This document shows positions 7,741 to 16,181 of a stretch of 64,000 nucleotides of DNA, piece by piece. Numbering within the stretch: position 1 is the stretch's first letter; each line of letters opens with the position of its first letter. The stretch is taken from the NCBI GenBank assembly GCA_030247855.1, contig JAPDRN010000092.1, forward strand, positions 1-64,000. The letters are read 5' to 3'. The translations under genes and the position numbers were made by a program. Below the pieces are notes generated by a model. That model saw only the letters and a list, made by a program, of their open reading frames with translations, was not told the origin of the DNA and did no database searches. Source of the DNA: Knufia peltigerae (lineage: Eukaryota; Ascomycota; Eurotiomycetes; Chaetothyriales; Trichomeriaceae).

Positions 7741-7962
7741 TCAAACGGCGGCCAGCACCCGGATCTGGCTGTCGTTGAACTCGACCACCTGGCCTGCGCG
7801 GATCTTGCAGGCCTTGCGCAGCTCGACCTCGCCATCGACCAGCACCAGGCCTTCGCTGATGACCATCTTGGCTTCGCCGCCGCTGGTGACCAGGTCGGCC
7901 AGCTTCAGCAACTGCTTGAGTTCGACGTAGTCGCCGTCGAGGTCGAATTCGAGGATCTGCAT
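7741..7962 (-). CDS. Small S4-domain RNA-binding protein (YbcJ-like)
   Basis: A 73-residue protein made up almost wholly of an S4 domain: FVELKQLLKLAD-like start (YVELKQLLKLADLVTSGGEAK), the turn VISEGLVLVDGEVELRKACKI and the final strand GQVVEFNDSQIRVL. Proteins of this size (YbcJ/RlbA group) bind structured RNA; the target is not known. It is monocistronic and divergent from deaD. Confidence 0.85.
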   Translation of the reverse strand: MQILEFDLDGDYVELKQLLKLADLVTSGGEAKMVISEGLVLVDGEVELRKACKIRAGQVVEFNDSQIRVLAAV

Positions 7963-8100
7963 GGAACGGGGTTTCCTGGGGCTGGCGCTGCAGGGCAGGG
8001 CCTGCAGCGGTAGAATGGGCGCTCATTGTGCGCCACGGCGGGCCGTAACGGCATGCCGGTGGTTTCCTGTACACCACGTTCAGGAACAGTGCGGTATCAT

Positions 8101-8231
8101 TCCGCTCTGAGCGAGTGAAACCTCAGCTTCAACCGAGCAGCGCCAGGGCACGCGATAAGAAGGGCGCCCAAAGCGCGGAATCCCCCTTTTTTTCGCCTGC
8201 CATGCTCGTGGCAGTGCCTTCGGAGTTCCCC
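8101..8231 (+). promoter_or_regulatory. deaD 5' leader with a possible attenuator
   Basis: The leader holds a GC hairpin (GCGC-CCAAA-GCGC inside AAGGG...CCCTT) followed directly by a C-run and seven Ts (8186-8193), then 39 nt to the deaD ATG. Helicase genes of this type often have long regulated leaders. The stem is imperfect, so attenuation is only a suggestion. No clear -35/-10 pair was found upstream; TAGAAT near 8012 and TATCAT at 8095 are candidates for -10. Confidence 0.35.
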
Positions 8232-10160
8232 ATGTCCCAAGAAACCCAAGCGCAGCTGCAGTTCGCGCAGCTCGGCCTGTCCGATTCCGTCATGCAGGCT
8301 GTCACTGCCATCGGCTACGAAACGCCGTCGCCGATCCAGGCTGCCACCATCCCGGCGATGCTGGAAGGCCGCGACGTGCTGGGCCAGGCCCAGACCGGTA
8401 CCGGCAAGACCGCAGCCTTCGCGCTGCCGGTGCTGTCCAACATCGACCTGCAGCAGATCAAGCCGCAGGCCCTGGTGCTGGCACCGACCCGTGAGCTGGC
8501 CATCCAGGTTGCCGAGGCGTTCCAGTCCTATTCCTCGAAGATCCCCGGCTTCCGCGTGTTGCCGGTGTACGGCGGCCAGCCGTACGGCCAGCAGCTGACG
8601 GCCCTGCGCCGCGGTGTGCACATCGTGGTCGGTACCCCCGGCCGCGTCATCGACCATCTGAACCGCAGCACGCTTGACCTGTCCGAGCTGAAGACGCTGG
8701 TGCTGGACGAAGCCGATGAAATGCTGCGCATGGGCTTCATCGACGACGTCGAAGCGGTGCTGAAGAAGCTGCCGGAGAAGCGCCAGGTGGCGCTGTTCTC
8801 GGCCACCATGCCGCCGGCCATCCGTCGCATCGCGCAGACCTACCTGAAGGACCCGGTCGAAGTCACCATCGCGACCAAGACCACCACCTCGGCCAACATC
8901 CGCCAGCGCTACTGGTGGGTGAGCGGCATGCACAAGCTGGACGCGCTGACCCGCATCCTGGAAGTCGAGCCGTTCGACGCGATGATCGTCTTCGCGCGCA
9001 CCAAGGCCGGCACCGAGGAACTGGCCAGCAAGCTGCAGGCCCGTGGCCTGGCCGCTGCCGCCATCAACGGTGACATGCAGCAGGCCCAGCGTGAGCGCAC
9101 CATCGCCATGCTGAAGGAAGGCAAGCTGGACATCCTGGTCGCCACCGACGTGGCTGCCCGTGGCCTGGACGTGGAGCGCATCAGCCACGTGCTGAACTAC
9201 GACATCCCGTACGACACCGAAAGCTACGTGCACCGTATCGGCCGTACCGGTCGTGCCGGCCGTAGCGGTGAAGCGATCCTGTTCGCCACCCCGCGCGAAA
9301 AGGGCATGCTGCGCCAGATCGAGCGCGCGACCCGCCAGCCGATCGAAGAAATGCAGCTGCCGAGCGTGGAAGCGGTCAACGACAACCGCATCAACAAGTT
9401 CACCTCGCGCATCACCGAGACCCTGGGCCAGGGCGGCCTGGACTTCTACCGCCAGCTGCTGGAGCGCTTCGAGGCCGAGCAGAACGTGCCGGCCATCGAA
9501 GTGGCCGCCGCACTGGCCAAGATGATGCAGGGCGATACCCCGTTCCTGCTGCAGCCGCCGGTGCGCGCACCGCGCGAAGAGCGCGCGCCGCGTGAGCGTT
9601 TCGAGCGCACTGAGCGCCCGGAACGTGGCGACCGCAACGAGCGCGGCCCGCGCTTCGAGCGTGGTCCGCGTCGTGACGATGCCGAAGGTGGCTTCGAGCA
9701 GCGTCCGCGCCGTGACGTGCCGCCGCGCGGTGCGCCGGAGCAGGGCATGGAGACCTACCGCATCTCGGTCGGCCACCAGCATGGCGTGAAGCCGGCCAAC
9801 ATCGTCGGCGCCATCGCCAACGAAGCTGGTCTGGAAAGCCGCTTCATCGGTCGCATCGACATCCACGACGACTTCTCGCTGCTGGATCTGCCGGCACAGA
9901 TGCCGTCGGACGTGCTGACCCACCTGCAGAAGGTGTGGGTGTCCGGCCAGCAGCTGCAGATGCGCCCGTTGGCGGCCGGTGAAGAGGTCAATCCGGCGCC
10001 GCGTCCGTTCAAGCCGCGCTTCGACAAGCGTGGTCCGGGCGGTCCGGGTGGCCCGGGCGGTCCGCGTCGCAGTGGTCCGGGTGGCCCCGGCGGCGACCGT
10101 GACAGCCGTCCGCCGCGTCGTGATGGCTTCAACAAGCCGCGCGGCCCGCGCAGCTTCTAG
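8232..10160 (+). CDS. deaD: DEAD-box ATP-dependent RNA helicase DeaD/CsdA
   Basis: The 642-residue helicase unwinds RNA duplexes in ribosome assembly and mRNA turnover, mostly in cold adaptation. Motifs in order: Q motif (PSPIQAATIPAML), motif I AQTGTGKT, Ia PTRELA, motif II DEAD, III SAT, and VI HRIGRTGRAG. A DbpA-type RNA-binding domain follows (about 510-590, starting METYRISVG), after an Arg/Glu-rich linker, and the tail is a basic Gly/Arg/Pro-rich region (GGPGGPGGPRRSGPGG). The start MSQETQAQ was chosen by homology and a CGGAG upstream; an in-frame extension of 39 codons lies in the leader. Confidence 0.95.
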   Translation: MSQETQAQLQFAQLGLSDSVMQAVTAIGYETPSPIQAATIPAMLEGRDVLGQAQTGTGKTAAFALPVLSNIDLQQIKPQALVLAPTRELAIQVAEAFQSYSSKIPGFRVLPVYGGQPYGQQLTALRRGVHIVVGTPGRVIDHLNRSTLDLSELKTLVLDEADEMLRMGFIDDVEAVLKKLPEKRQVALFSATMPPAIRRIAQTYLKDPVEVTIATKTTTSANIRQRYWWVSGMHKLDALTRILEVEPFDAMIVFARTKAGTEELASKLQARGLAAAAINGDMQQAQRERTIAMLKEGKLDILVATDVAARGLDVERISHVLNYDIPYDTESYVHRIGRTGRAGRSGEAILFATPREKGMLRQIERATRQPIEEMQLPSVEAVNDNRINKFTSRITETLGQGGLDFYRQLLERFEAEQNVPAIEVAAALAKMMQGDTPFLLQPPVRAPREERAPRERFERTERPERGDRNERGPRFERGPRRDDAEGGFEQRPRRDVPPRGAPEQGMETYRISVGHQHGVKPANIVGAIANEAGLESRFIGRIDIHDDFSLLDLPAQMPSDVLTHLQKVWVSGQQLQMRPLAAGEEVNPAPRPFKPRFDKRGPGGPGGPGGPRRSGPGGPGGDRDSRPPRRDGFNKPRGPRSF

Positions 10161-10180
10161 GCCGCGCTGAAGTAGATGAA

Positions 10181-10212
10181 CAACGCCAGCCTCCGGGTTG
10201 GCGTTGTCTTTT
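10181..10212 (+). terminator. Rho-independent terminator of deaD
   Basis: CAACGCCAGC and GTTGGCGTTG pair around CTCCGG and are followed by TCTTTT, 20 bp after the deaD stop. Confidence 0.85.
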
Positions 10213-10348
10213 GTGCAATGTCAGGCATGCTCGCTCCGACCTGCCGGTCACCGGCCAGGTCCGGTTTCGCATGGCCCACACATCACCGGTTCTAGGCTGG
10301 CGCGGTTCCGTAGGAGATTGTCACCGCAGCACATTCGGGGGATCCAGG

Positions 10349-12772
10349 ATGGGTAGAAGTGGCAGGGACCAGCAGCGCCGACGGGTACCGATGACCCGCG
10401 GGCTGGGACTGCGTTTTGCGCTGTTGACGGGCATGGCGATCGGACTGGTCGCGCTGTCGGCCGTGATCCAGGAGCTGCAGGCGGCATCGACCGCGTGGAT
10501 CGCAGGGCAGGGCTACTGGTCGAGGGGGCAGCAGGACGCCACCGCAGCGCTCAGCCGTTACCTGGCACGTGGCCATCTGCAGGATCTGCACGATGCCCAA
10601 CGGGCACTGCAGGTTCCGCTGGGTGATCTGCAGGCTCGCAAAGCGCTGGAGCAACCCGAACCGGACGAGGCGATAGCGCGGGCCGGCTTCCTGCGTGGCG
10701 GTAACGCCCGCGCTGATATTCCAAGGCTGATCTTCTCGTTCCGCCATGCGCGCGATGTCGGTGCCTTCCGCGAGGCCACCGGGTTGTGGCGGCAGACCGA
10801 CGCGGACCTGTTGGCCCTGCAGGCGTTGTCGGAGGAGCTGCAACGCCGCCATGGTTCGGGACCGCTGGACGAGGCGACCGTGGACGAATACCTGCACCGG
10901 CTGCGTCGCATCGACCATCAACTGCGGGAGCAGGCGCAGGCGTTCTCGCAGGCGCTGCTGCGCATGGCCCACGCGGTGCGCATCGCGACCCTGGCCGTGG
11001 GCGGCCTGTCGGTCCTGCTGATCAGCCTGATGGCGGTGGCCTTGGCGCGCCGGGTCGGCAAGGACCTTACCGAGCACGAGAGCCGCTTCCGGGCCGCCTT
11101 CTACCAGGCCAACGTCGGCATGCTCAAGCTGGATGCCGCTGGCCGAATAGTGGAGGCCAACCAGGCGATGGCCGATATCCTCGACCATCGCCGAGACGTG
11201 CTGCTGCAGATGTCGCTGGCGGAGCTGCTGATGGAGGGCGAGCTGGTGATCGATGGCAGTGGCCGCATCGATTGGGATCGCCAACTGCGGCCGGGCGAAC
11301 TGCGCTTCCGGCGTCGCGACGGCAGCCTGGTGTGGGGACGCTGGAGTGGTACCGGCGTGCGCACCGCCAGCGGTGGCCTGTCGGTGTTCGCCATCGTCGA
11401 GGATGTCAGCCAGAACCATGCCCTGGCGCGCGAGATAGAGCACCACGCCAGCCATGACCCACTGACCGGCCTGATCAATCGCCGCGAGATCGAGCGCCTG
11501 CTGGAAAAATCCCTGCTGCAGGTCCGCTCCGACGGTGGAACCCACGCACTCGGCTATATCAACCTGGACCACTTCAAGCTGGTCAACGACAGCTTCGGCC
11601 ACGCAGCCGGCGACCAGATGCTGCGCAGCTTCGCCGAGTACCTGGTCGGTGCGGTGCGTGACGGCGACTGGGTCGGCCGCCTGGGCGCAGACGAGTTCGC
11701 GGTGTTCCTCGCCCGCGCCAACCAGGATGAAGCCAAGCGCGTGCTGCAGCGGCTGATCCGCAACCTGGGCCAGGCCACGTTCCCGATCAGCGAAGGCAGT
11801 CCGCAGCTGAGCTGCAGCGTGGGCGTGGTCGAAGTGACGGCCGAGGCGCCGGACGCGAACTGGTTGATGAGCGCCGCCGACAGTGCCTGCTATGCAGCCA
11901 AGCAGGCCGGTCGCAACCGCGTGCATTGCTTCAACGAGAACCGGTTGGCCCTGGAGGAACGGCGGTTGGAGGCCGAGCGCCTGCAGCGGGTCAGCCGTGC
12001 CATGGCCGAGAACCGGATGCTGTTGTATGCGCAGCGCATCGCCAAGGTGGGTGATCCGTCCTACCTGCACTACGAAGTGCTGGTGCGCATGCGTGACAGC
12101 GATGGCGTGCTGCACCTTCCAGGCCAGTTCATGCCAGCGGTGGAACGCTATGGCATGGCGGTGGTGCTGGACCGGCACGTGCTCGGCCTACTGTTCCGCC
12201 ACCTGCAGGTGTGCCCGGCACACGTACGCCTGCTGGGCCTGTGCAACGTCAATGTGTCGGCCCAGTCGATCGCCGAGCCGGGATTCCTGGCGTTCGTCTG
12301 CGACCTGCTGGAGCGCAACCGCGCACTGGCGTCCAAGCTCTGTTTCGAGATCACCGAAACCGCAGCGATCGGCAACCTGAGCCAGGCACGGGCCTTCATC
12401 GACGCGGTCAAGGCGCGCGGATGCCGGGTGGCGCTGGATGATTTCGGCTCGGGCCTGTCCTCGTTCGGCTATCTGCGGCAGCTGCCGGCGGACATGCTGA
12501 AGATCGATGGAGCCTTCGTGCGCGACATGGACACCGATCCGGTCAGTCGTGCCAGCGTGCGCGCGATCAGCGAGCTGGGCCGCGAACTGCAGATGGAGGT
12601 GGTGGCCGAGTGGGTGGAGACCATAGAGGTTGCCGAGGCGCTGGCCGGGATGGGCGTGCAGGGCCTGCAGGGCTATGCCATTGAACGGCCGCAGCCGCTG
12701 GAACGGCTGACCCTGGCCGACCTGCGGCCGATGCGGTTGGCCGGCACGCAGGGGCCATCGGCTGCCGGCTGA
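10349..12772 (+). CDS. Membrane c-di-GMP signalling protein: PAS, degenerate GGDEF and EAL domains
   Basis: About 807 residues. A first membrane helix (FALLTGMAIGLVALSAVI) and a second (IATLAVGGLSVLLISLMAVAL, near 215-235) bracket a periplasmic sensor region. Then come a PAS domain (about 250-360), a GGDEF domain with GADEF near 446-450 (second Gly replaced by Ala) preceded by an RxxD inhibitory site (RDGD), and an EAL domain from about 560. The EAL motif is EVL, but NVSAQSI, ITETAA, LDDFGSGLSSF and LKIDGAFV are present, so phosphodiesterase activity is plausible while cyclase activity is doubtful. Starts at 10349 and 10391 are both possible; the former follows GGGGGATCCAGG. Confidence 0.9.
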   Translation: MGRSGRDQQRRRVPMTRGLGLRFALLTGMAIGLVALSAVIQELQAASTAWIAGQGYWSRGQQDATAALSRYLARGHLQDLHDAQRALQVPLGDLQARKALEQPEPDEAIARAGFLRGGNARADIPRLIFSFRHARDVGAFREATGLWRQTDADLLALQALSEELQRRHGSGPLDEATVDEYLHRLRRIDHQLREQAQAFSQALLRMAHAVRIATLAVGGLSVLLISLMAVALARRVGKDLTEHESRFRAAFYQANVGMLKLDAAGRIVEANQAMADILDHRRDVLLQMSLAELLMEGELVIDGSGRIDWDRQLRPGELRFRRRDGSLVWGRWSGTGVRTASGGLSVFAIVEDVSQNHALAREIEHHASHDPLTGLINRREIERLLEKSLLQVRSDGGTHALGYINLDHFKLVNDSFGHAAGDQMLRSFAEYLVGAVRDGDWVGRLGADEFAVFLARANQDEAKRVLQRLIRNLGQATFPISEGSPQLSCSVGVVEVTAEAPDANWLMSAADSACYAAKQAGRNRVHCFNENRLALEERRLEAERLQRVSRAMAENRMLLYAQRIAKVGDPSYLHYEVLVRMRDSDGVLHLPGQFMPAVERYGMAVVLDRHVLGLLFRHLQVCPAHVRLLGLCNVNVSAQSIAEPGFLAFVCDLLERNRALASKLCFEITETAAIGNLSQARAFIDAVKARGCRVALDDFGSGLSSFGYLRQLPADMLKIDGAFVRDMDTDPVSRASVRAISELGRELQMEVVAEWVETIEVAEALAGMGVQGLQGYAIERPQPLERLTLADLRPMRLAGTQGPSAAG

Positions 12773-12782
12773 AGGTGCTGGC

Positions 12783-13063
12783 GGCCGGGCTGCGCCCGGC
12801 GTCCGCGGTAGTGCCGGCCGCTGGCCGGCAACCTCAGCAGCAACAGCAACAGCAACAGCGGCTATCCGTGGGATGGCGGGGTGGGACCGGTTGCGGGGGA
12901 CGCTGCAAGTCCCCCTCCGGGGCCCGGCCCAGCCGCTGGCGGCTGTGCGTTCGGGCGCTTGCGAAGCAGTGCTTCGCAAGCAAAGCGCCCTCACCCCTGT
13001 AAGCTCGGTCGCGCCATCCAGGCGCTCACGCCCCCACAACCGGACCCACCCCGCCTTCGACAG
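12783..13063 (+). repeat. Composite long-hairpin intergenic element, copy 3 (with internal insertion)
   Basis: It starts with GGCCGGGCTGCGCCCGGC (12783-12800), has a SMAG inserted at 12808, then an AACAGCAACAGC linker. The arm near 12876-12900 pairs imperfectly with 13030-13054. The usual loop is interrupted by about 80 extra bases that contain a strong hairpin of their own (12954-12991, GGGCGCTT...AAAGCGCCC). The 3' flank ends TTCGACAG. Confidence 0.7.
12808..12832 (+). repeat. SMAG (GTAG) stem-loop inside copy 3
   Basis: GTAGTGCCGGCCGCTGGCCGGCA. In copy 2 the same place, between the GC hairpin and the CAACAGC linker, has no such stem-loop, which suggests insertion or replacement. Confidence 0.8.
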
Positions 13064-13105
13064 ATCTCCGCAATCTGTCTGGATGGCATTGCCAGCTCCT
13101 GGTGG

Positions 13106-13150
13106 GTGTCGACCTTGGTCGACACGTAGATCCACGCTATGCGTGGATGC
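13106..13150 (+). repeat. Paired palindromes with SMAG
   Basis: GTGTCGACCTTGGTCGACAC (13106-13125) is followed directly by GTAGATCCACGC and TATGCGTGGATGC, the same arrangement as at 4118-4168. Confidence 0.75.
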
Positions 13151-13163
13151 TCTTCGTCCAATT

Positions 13164-13178
13164 ATCGAAATATTCGAT
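13164..13178. promoter_or_regulatory. AT-rich palindrome
   Basis: ATCGAA-ATA-TTCGAT stands out in very GC-rich DNA. It lies between a SMAG half-arm (GCGTGGATG) and its inverted match (CATCCACGC, about 13192-13200), about 340 bp upstream of the diguanylate cyclase gene. It may be an operator; no regulator is suggested by the sequence. Confidence 0.3.
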
Positions 13179-13229
13179 TTCGATGGAGTTTCATCCACGC
13201 ATGACGGGGATCCAGCAGACGCCAGGACG

Positions 13230-13409
13230 CTGTCAGGGGTGGGGCGGTATGGGCAGGCAGGACCGTTGGCGCCATGGATGGCGCCATCGAGCCCCCATGG
13301 ACGGGTTTACGGCGTGTCCTGCCTGCCCATACCGCCCCGCCCACCTCGGTAGCCGCTTTCGCTGTTGCCGTTGCTCCGGCCTCTGCGGGTGCCGGGCGGC
13401 AGCCCGGCC
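13230..13409 (-). repeat. Composite long-hairpin intergenic element, copy 4
   Basis: Arms 13237-13263 and 13316-13342 pair over 27 nt with the same single G/T mismatch as copy 1. The 52-nt loop is identical to that of copy 1, yet the middle of the arms is different. The linker and GC hairpin (GCCGGGCGGCAGCCCGGCC) follow to 13409. It is inverted relative to copy 3, which lies 167 bp away. Confidence 0.8.
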
Positions 13410-13516
13410 AACACCCTCACCACTTTGGTCTACACATCGGCGGTGCCTTCGACTGCGATAATGCCGCCAGGGGCGACGCGCAGTGGGCGCGGACGTAAGC
13501 AGTAACAGGACGTGGC

Positions 13517-15181
13517 GTGGGCAGCAGGCAGGTGCGTTTCGAAACAGGGGCGGTGCTTGTCCTGCTGCTGGTGTGGTTGGCATTGCCATGGCTGGGCCAC
13601 GCGCGCAGCGTCGACGCTGGCCGCGATTACCTTCTGGTTGGCACCGCGACGGCTGAACCTACGCCCCATCGCGCGTGTACGCCGGAGATGCTGGCCGGGC
13701 CGCGCCAGCAGACTCGGGTGAATGCACCGCCAGAAGGCTGGTCCGGGCAGCCGCAGGCGCTGGATGTCTTCAATGTCTTTGCCGGCGAAGTGCGGTTGCA
13801 GCACGGTGACCGCGAGATCTGCGGCAACATGCAGGATGCGCGCACCCGCGATTCGCGCTTCCGTGCGGGCATCGGCATGGTCGCGGTACCCGCTGCCGGC
13901 AGCCACGAACCCTTCGTGGTCTCTTGGCAGACGCCGCTGAAGGCACGCTGGGTGCCGACATTGCAGCTGGGCGCGCCCAGCCCGGTACAGCAGAACGACA
14001 CTGCCCGGCTGCTGGTGCGTGCCGCCTGCATTGCCGTGGCAATCGCGCTGGCGCTGTCGGCGCTGATGGCCTATCTGACCACCCGCGACCGCAGTTTCCT
14101 GATGTACATCGGCGCCACCCTGGTGCTGGTGCTGTGGCAGTCGATCCTCGGTGGCCTAAGCGGCTATCCCGAACCCTGGCTGCGGGTCGGCGGACGCGGT
14201 GACGGGTGGCTGCTGGCGTTGACTGCGGCAACCCAGGCGCTGGTATTGCCGGCATTGTGGCGCCTGAACGGCGGCGACCGGGTGCTGCCACGTTCGCGCG
14301 TGGGCCAGCAGCTGGTGTTGTGGTCGCTGCTCATGCTGGCGGCAGCGGTGCCGTGGTTGCAGCGCGACGGACTGGGCGTGGCTGCGCAGGTCCTGCAGTG
14401 GAGTTTCATCGTCGGCTGCGCACTGTCGTTGGCGATGGGCATCTGGGCCCGCCTGCGCGGCGATGTCTGGTCGCTGGCGGGGCTGGCGGCACTGGCGCCG
14501 ATGCTGGTGCTGATCGTGGCCGACGCCGCCAGCGCGCACTGGCTGATGGTGTACCGGGTGGAGGCCCTGCAGCTGGCAGTCACCTGGCTGCTGATGATGG
14601 CGGCCTACGCGCTCAACCTGCGCCTGGGCCGGCTGCGCCAGCAGCGTGATGAAATGCGCCAGCTCGCCGAGACCGACATGCTGACCGGCCTGCCCAACCG
14701 CCGCGCCGGCCTGCACCAGCTGGCCCAGCATCTGCAGGGCGGCGAGCGTGAGAGGGGGCCGCTGGTGATCGGCTTCCTCGATATCGATCTGTTCAAGGAC
14801 ATCAACGATCGCCATGGCCATGAGATCGGCGACCAGGTGCTGGTGGCCGTGGCCCGCGCGCTTCGCGCTGCTGTACGCAGCGAGGACCAGGTGGTGCGGA
14901 TGGGCGGCGAGGAGTTCCTGCTGCTGTTGCCGGGAATGCCGCGGGAGATCGCTGCCGCCCGCCTGGAACGCCTGCGCCAGCGCATCACCGAGGCCTGCCA
15001 GGGCCTGCAGGTGCCAGGTCTGGAGGTGACCGCGAGCATCGGCCTGGCACAGTGGCGGCCGGCCGAAGATGACCTGGCCGCGTTGCTGCGACGCGCCGAC
15101 CACGCCATGTACGTGGCCAAGCGCAGTGGCCGCAACCGGGTGTTCGATGGCGAAACCGGAGATCCGTTGACCACGGCATGA
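13517..15181 (+). CDS. Membrane diguanylate cyclase (periplasmic sensor, 7TM-like, GGDEF)
   Basis: The 554-residue protein begins with a signal-like helix (AVLVLLLVWLALPWLG), then a periplasmic region of about 150 residues and six to seven membrane helices (about 170-365). The C-terminal GGDEF domain (about 380-550) has an intact GGEEF near residue 462 and an RxxD I-site (RSED) five residues before it, so it should make c-di-GMP under product inhibition. The layout resembles 7TMR-DISM sensors. The start is GTG with AACAGGA upstream. The 744-bp upstream gap holds two composite hairpin elements. Confidence 0.9.
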   Translation: MGSRQVRFETGAVLVLLLVWLALPWLGHARSVDAGRDYLLVGTATAEPTPHRACTPEMLAGPRQQTRVNAPPEGWSGQPQALDVFNVFAGEVRLQHGDREICGNMQDARTRDSRFRAGIGMVAVPAAGSHEPFVVSWQTPLKARWVPTLQLGAPSPVQQNDTARLLVRAACIAVAIALALSALMAYLTTRDRSFLMYIGATLVLVLWQSILGGLSGYPEPWLRVGGRGDGWLLALTAATQALVLPALWRLNGGDRVLPRSRVGQQLVLWSLLMLAAAVPWLQRDGLGVAAQVLQWSFIVGCALSLAMGIWARLRGDVWSLAGLAALAPMLVLIVADAASAHWLMVYRVEALQLAVTWLLMMAAYALNLRLGRLRQQRDEMRQLAETDMLTGLPNRRAGLHQLAQHLQGGERERGPLVIGFLDIDLFKDINDRHGHEIGDQVLVAVARALRAAVRSEDQVVRMGGEEFLLLLPGMPREIAAARLERLRQRITEACQGLQVPGLEVTASIGLAQWRPAEDDLAALLRRADHAMYVAKRSGRNRVFDGETGDPLTTA

Positions 15182-15197
15182 GGCGGGAAGGGCGGTG

Positions 15198-15938
15198 ATG
15201 CCGGATAATGGGGCGATGACCACCCGACTCAACAAATACATCGCCGACACCGGCTTCTGCTCCCGTCGCGAGGCCGATCGTCTGATCACCGCCCGCCGGG
15301 TCACCGTCAATGGCCATGCCGCCGGCACCGGCGCGGTGGTCGGCGAGGATGACAAGGTACTGGTCGACGGCCAGCCGTTGCGCGTGCGCACCGCCCGCAA
15401 GCCGGGCGCCCGCCGCCATGTGTACATCGTGCTGAACAAGCCGGTAGGCGTGACCTGCACCACCGAAAGCACGGTGAAGGGCAACATCGTCGAATTCGTC
15501 GGCCACGAACAGCGCATCTTCCCGATCGGCCGCCTGGACAAGGAATCGGAAGGCCTGATCCTGATGACCAGCAACGGCGACATCGTCAACCAGATCCTGC
15601 GCGCCGAAAACGGCCACCAGAAGGAATACCTGGTGGCGGTGAACAAGCCGGTCACCGACGAATTCCTGCGCGCCATGGCCCGCGGCGTGCGCATCCATGA
15701 CCAGATGACGCTGCCGTGCAAGACCTCGCGGATCGCCAAGTTCGGTTTCCGCATCACCCTGCAGCAGGGCCTGAACCGGCAGATCCGATTGATGTCGGCC
15801 GAGTTCGGCTACCGCGTGACCCAACTGCGCCGGGTGCGCATCGACAACATCAAGATCGGTGCACTGAAGCCTGGCCAGTGGCGCAACCTGACCGAGCAGG
15901 AGCTGCACGGCCTGTTGCCGCAGCAGCAGGACTGGTAA
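15198..15938 (+). CDS. rluF: 23S rRNA pseudouridine(2604) synthase RluF
   Basis: The 246-residue enzyme isomerises a uridine in 23S rRNA (and may act on tRNA-Tyr). It has an N-terminal S4 domain (RLNKYIADTGFCSRREAD...VTVNGHAA) and an RsuA/RluB-type catalytic domain with Asp in GRLDKESEGL. NKPVGVTCTTE, GLNRQIRLM and a Gln-rich end are as in RluF. The start at 15198 gives MPDNGAM before RLNKYI, similar in length to E. coli RluF, with AGGCGGGAAGGGCGG upstream. An ATG at 15216 is also possible: a GATAAT 6 nt before it would make a leaderless mRNA. Confidence 0.88.
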   Translation: MPDNGAMTTRLNKYIADTGFCSRREADRLITARRVTVNGHAAGTGAVVGEDDKVLVDGQPLRVRTARKPGARRHVYIVLNKPVGVTCTTESTVKGNIVEFVGHEQRIFPIGRLDKESEGLILMTSNGDIVNQILRAENGHQKEYLVAVNKPVTDEFLRAMARGVRIHDQMTLPCKTSRIAKFGFRITLQQGLNRQIRLMSAEFGYRVTQLRRVRIDNIKIGALKPGQWRNLTEQELHGLLPQQQDW

Positions 15939-15948
15939 CGAACTGCAG

Positions 15949-16011
15949 GTAGTGCCGGCCGCTGGCCGGCAGCCTGGCGCTGTACGGTTGCCGGCCAGCG
16001 GCCGGCACTAC
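15949..16011. repeat. Inverted SMAG pair
   Basis: GTAGTGCCGGCCGCTGGCCGGCA, 17 bases, then the inverted copy TGCCGGCCAGCGGCCGGCACTAC: two SMAG stem-loops facing each other, able to form one long hairpin. Confidence 0.85.
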
Positions 16012-16082
16012 CAGAAGGCAGATTGCGCGCCTGCATCAGTTCGGCTTTGCGGTGACCTGCCGGAACGCGACGCTGCATCCTC

Positions 16083-16181
16083 AAGCCCGACAGGCCCGCC
16101 AACGAAGCCCTGCACCTGGAGGCGCTGTAACGCTACCGGGTCCTCGATTCCGAACGCGAACGCATCGTGGATGCACCAGTA
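16083..16181 (+). pseudogene. Remnant of a GAF-sensor protein N-terminus
   Basis: The frame from 16083 reads PDRPANEALHLEAL, an in-frame TAA (16128-16130), then RYRVLDSERERIVDA. This resembles the usual start of GAF-domain sensor proteins (NE..RL.AL..Y.VLDT..E..). After about 30 codons it is cut by a degenerate GTAG element (GTAGATCCACGCC at about 16180). No start codon or downstream domain remains. The rest of the 15939-16285 gap is the inverted SMAG pair and the upstream region of the next gene. Confidence 0.4.

Noticed and set aside
8097..9923. A 608-codon open frame opposite deaD
   Set aside because: Same reason: antisense shadow rich in His/Gln/Arg with no domain, while deaD has all its motifs.
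12830..12870. CAACAGC triplet run as a microsatellite or coding repeat
   Set aside because: It is part of the composite element in each long copy, in a fixed place, and lies outside any gene.
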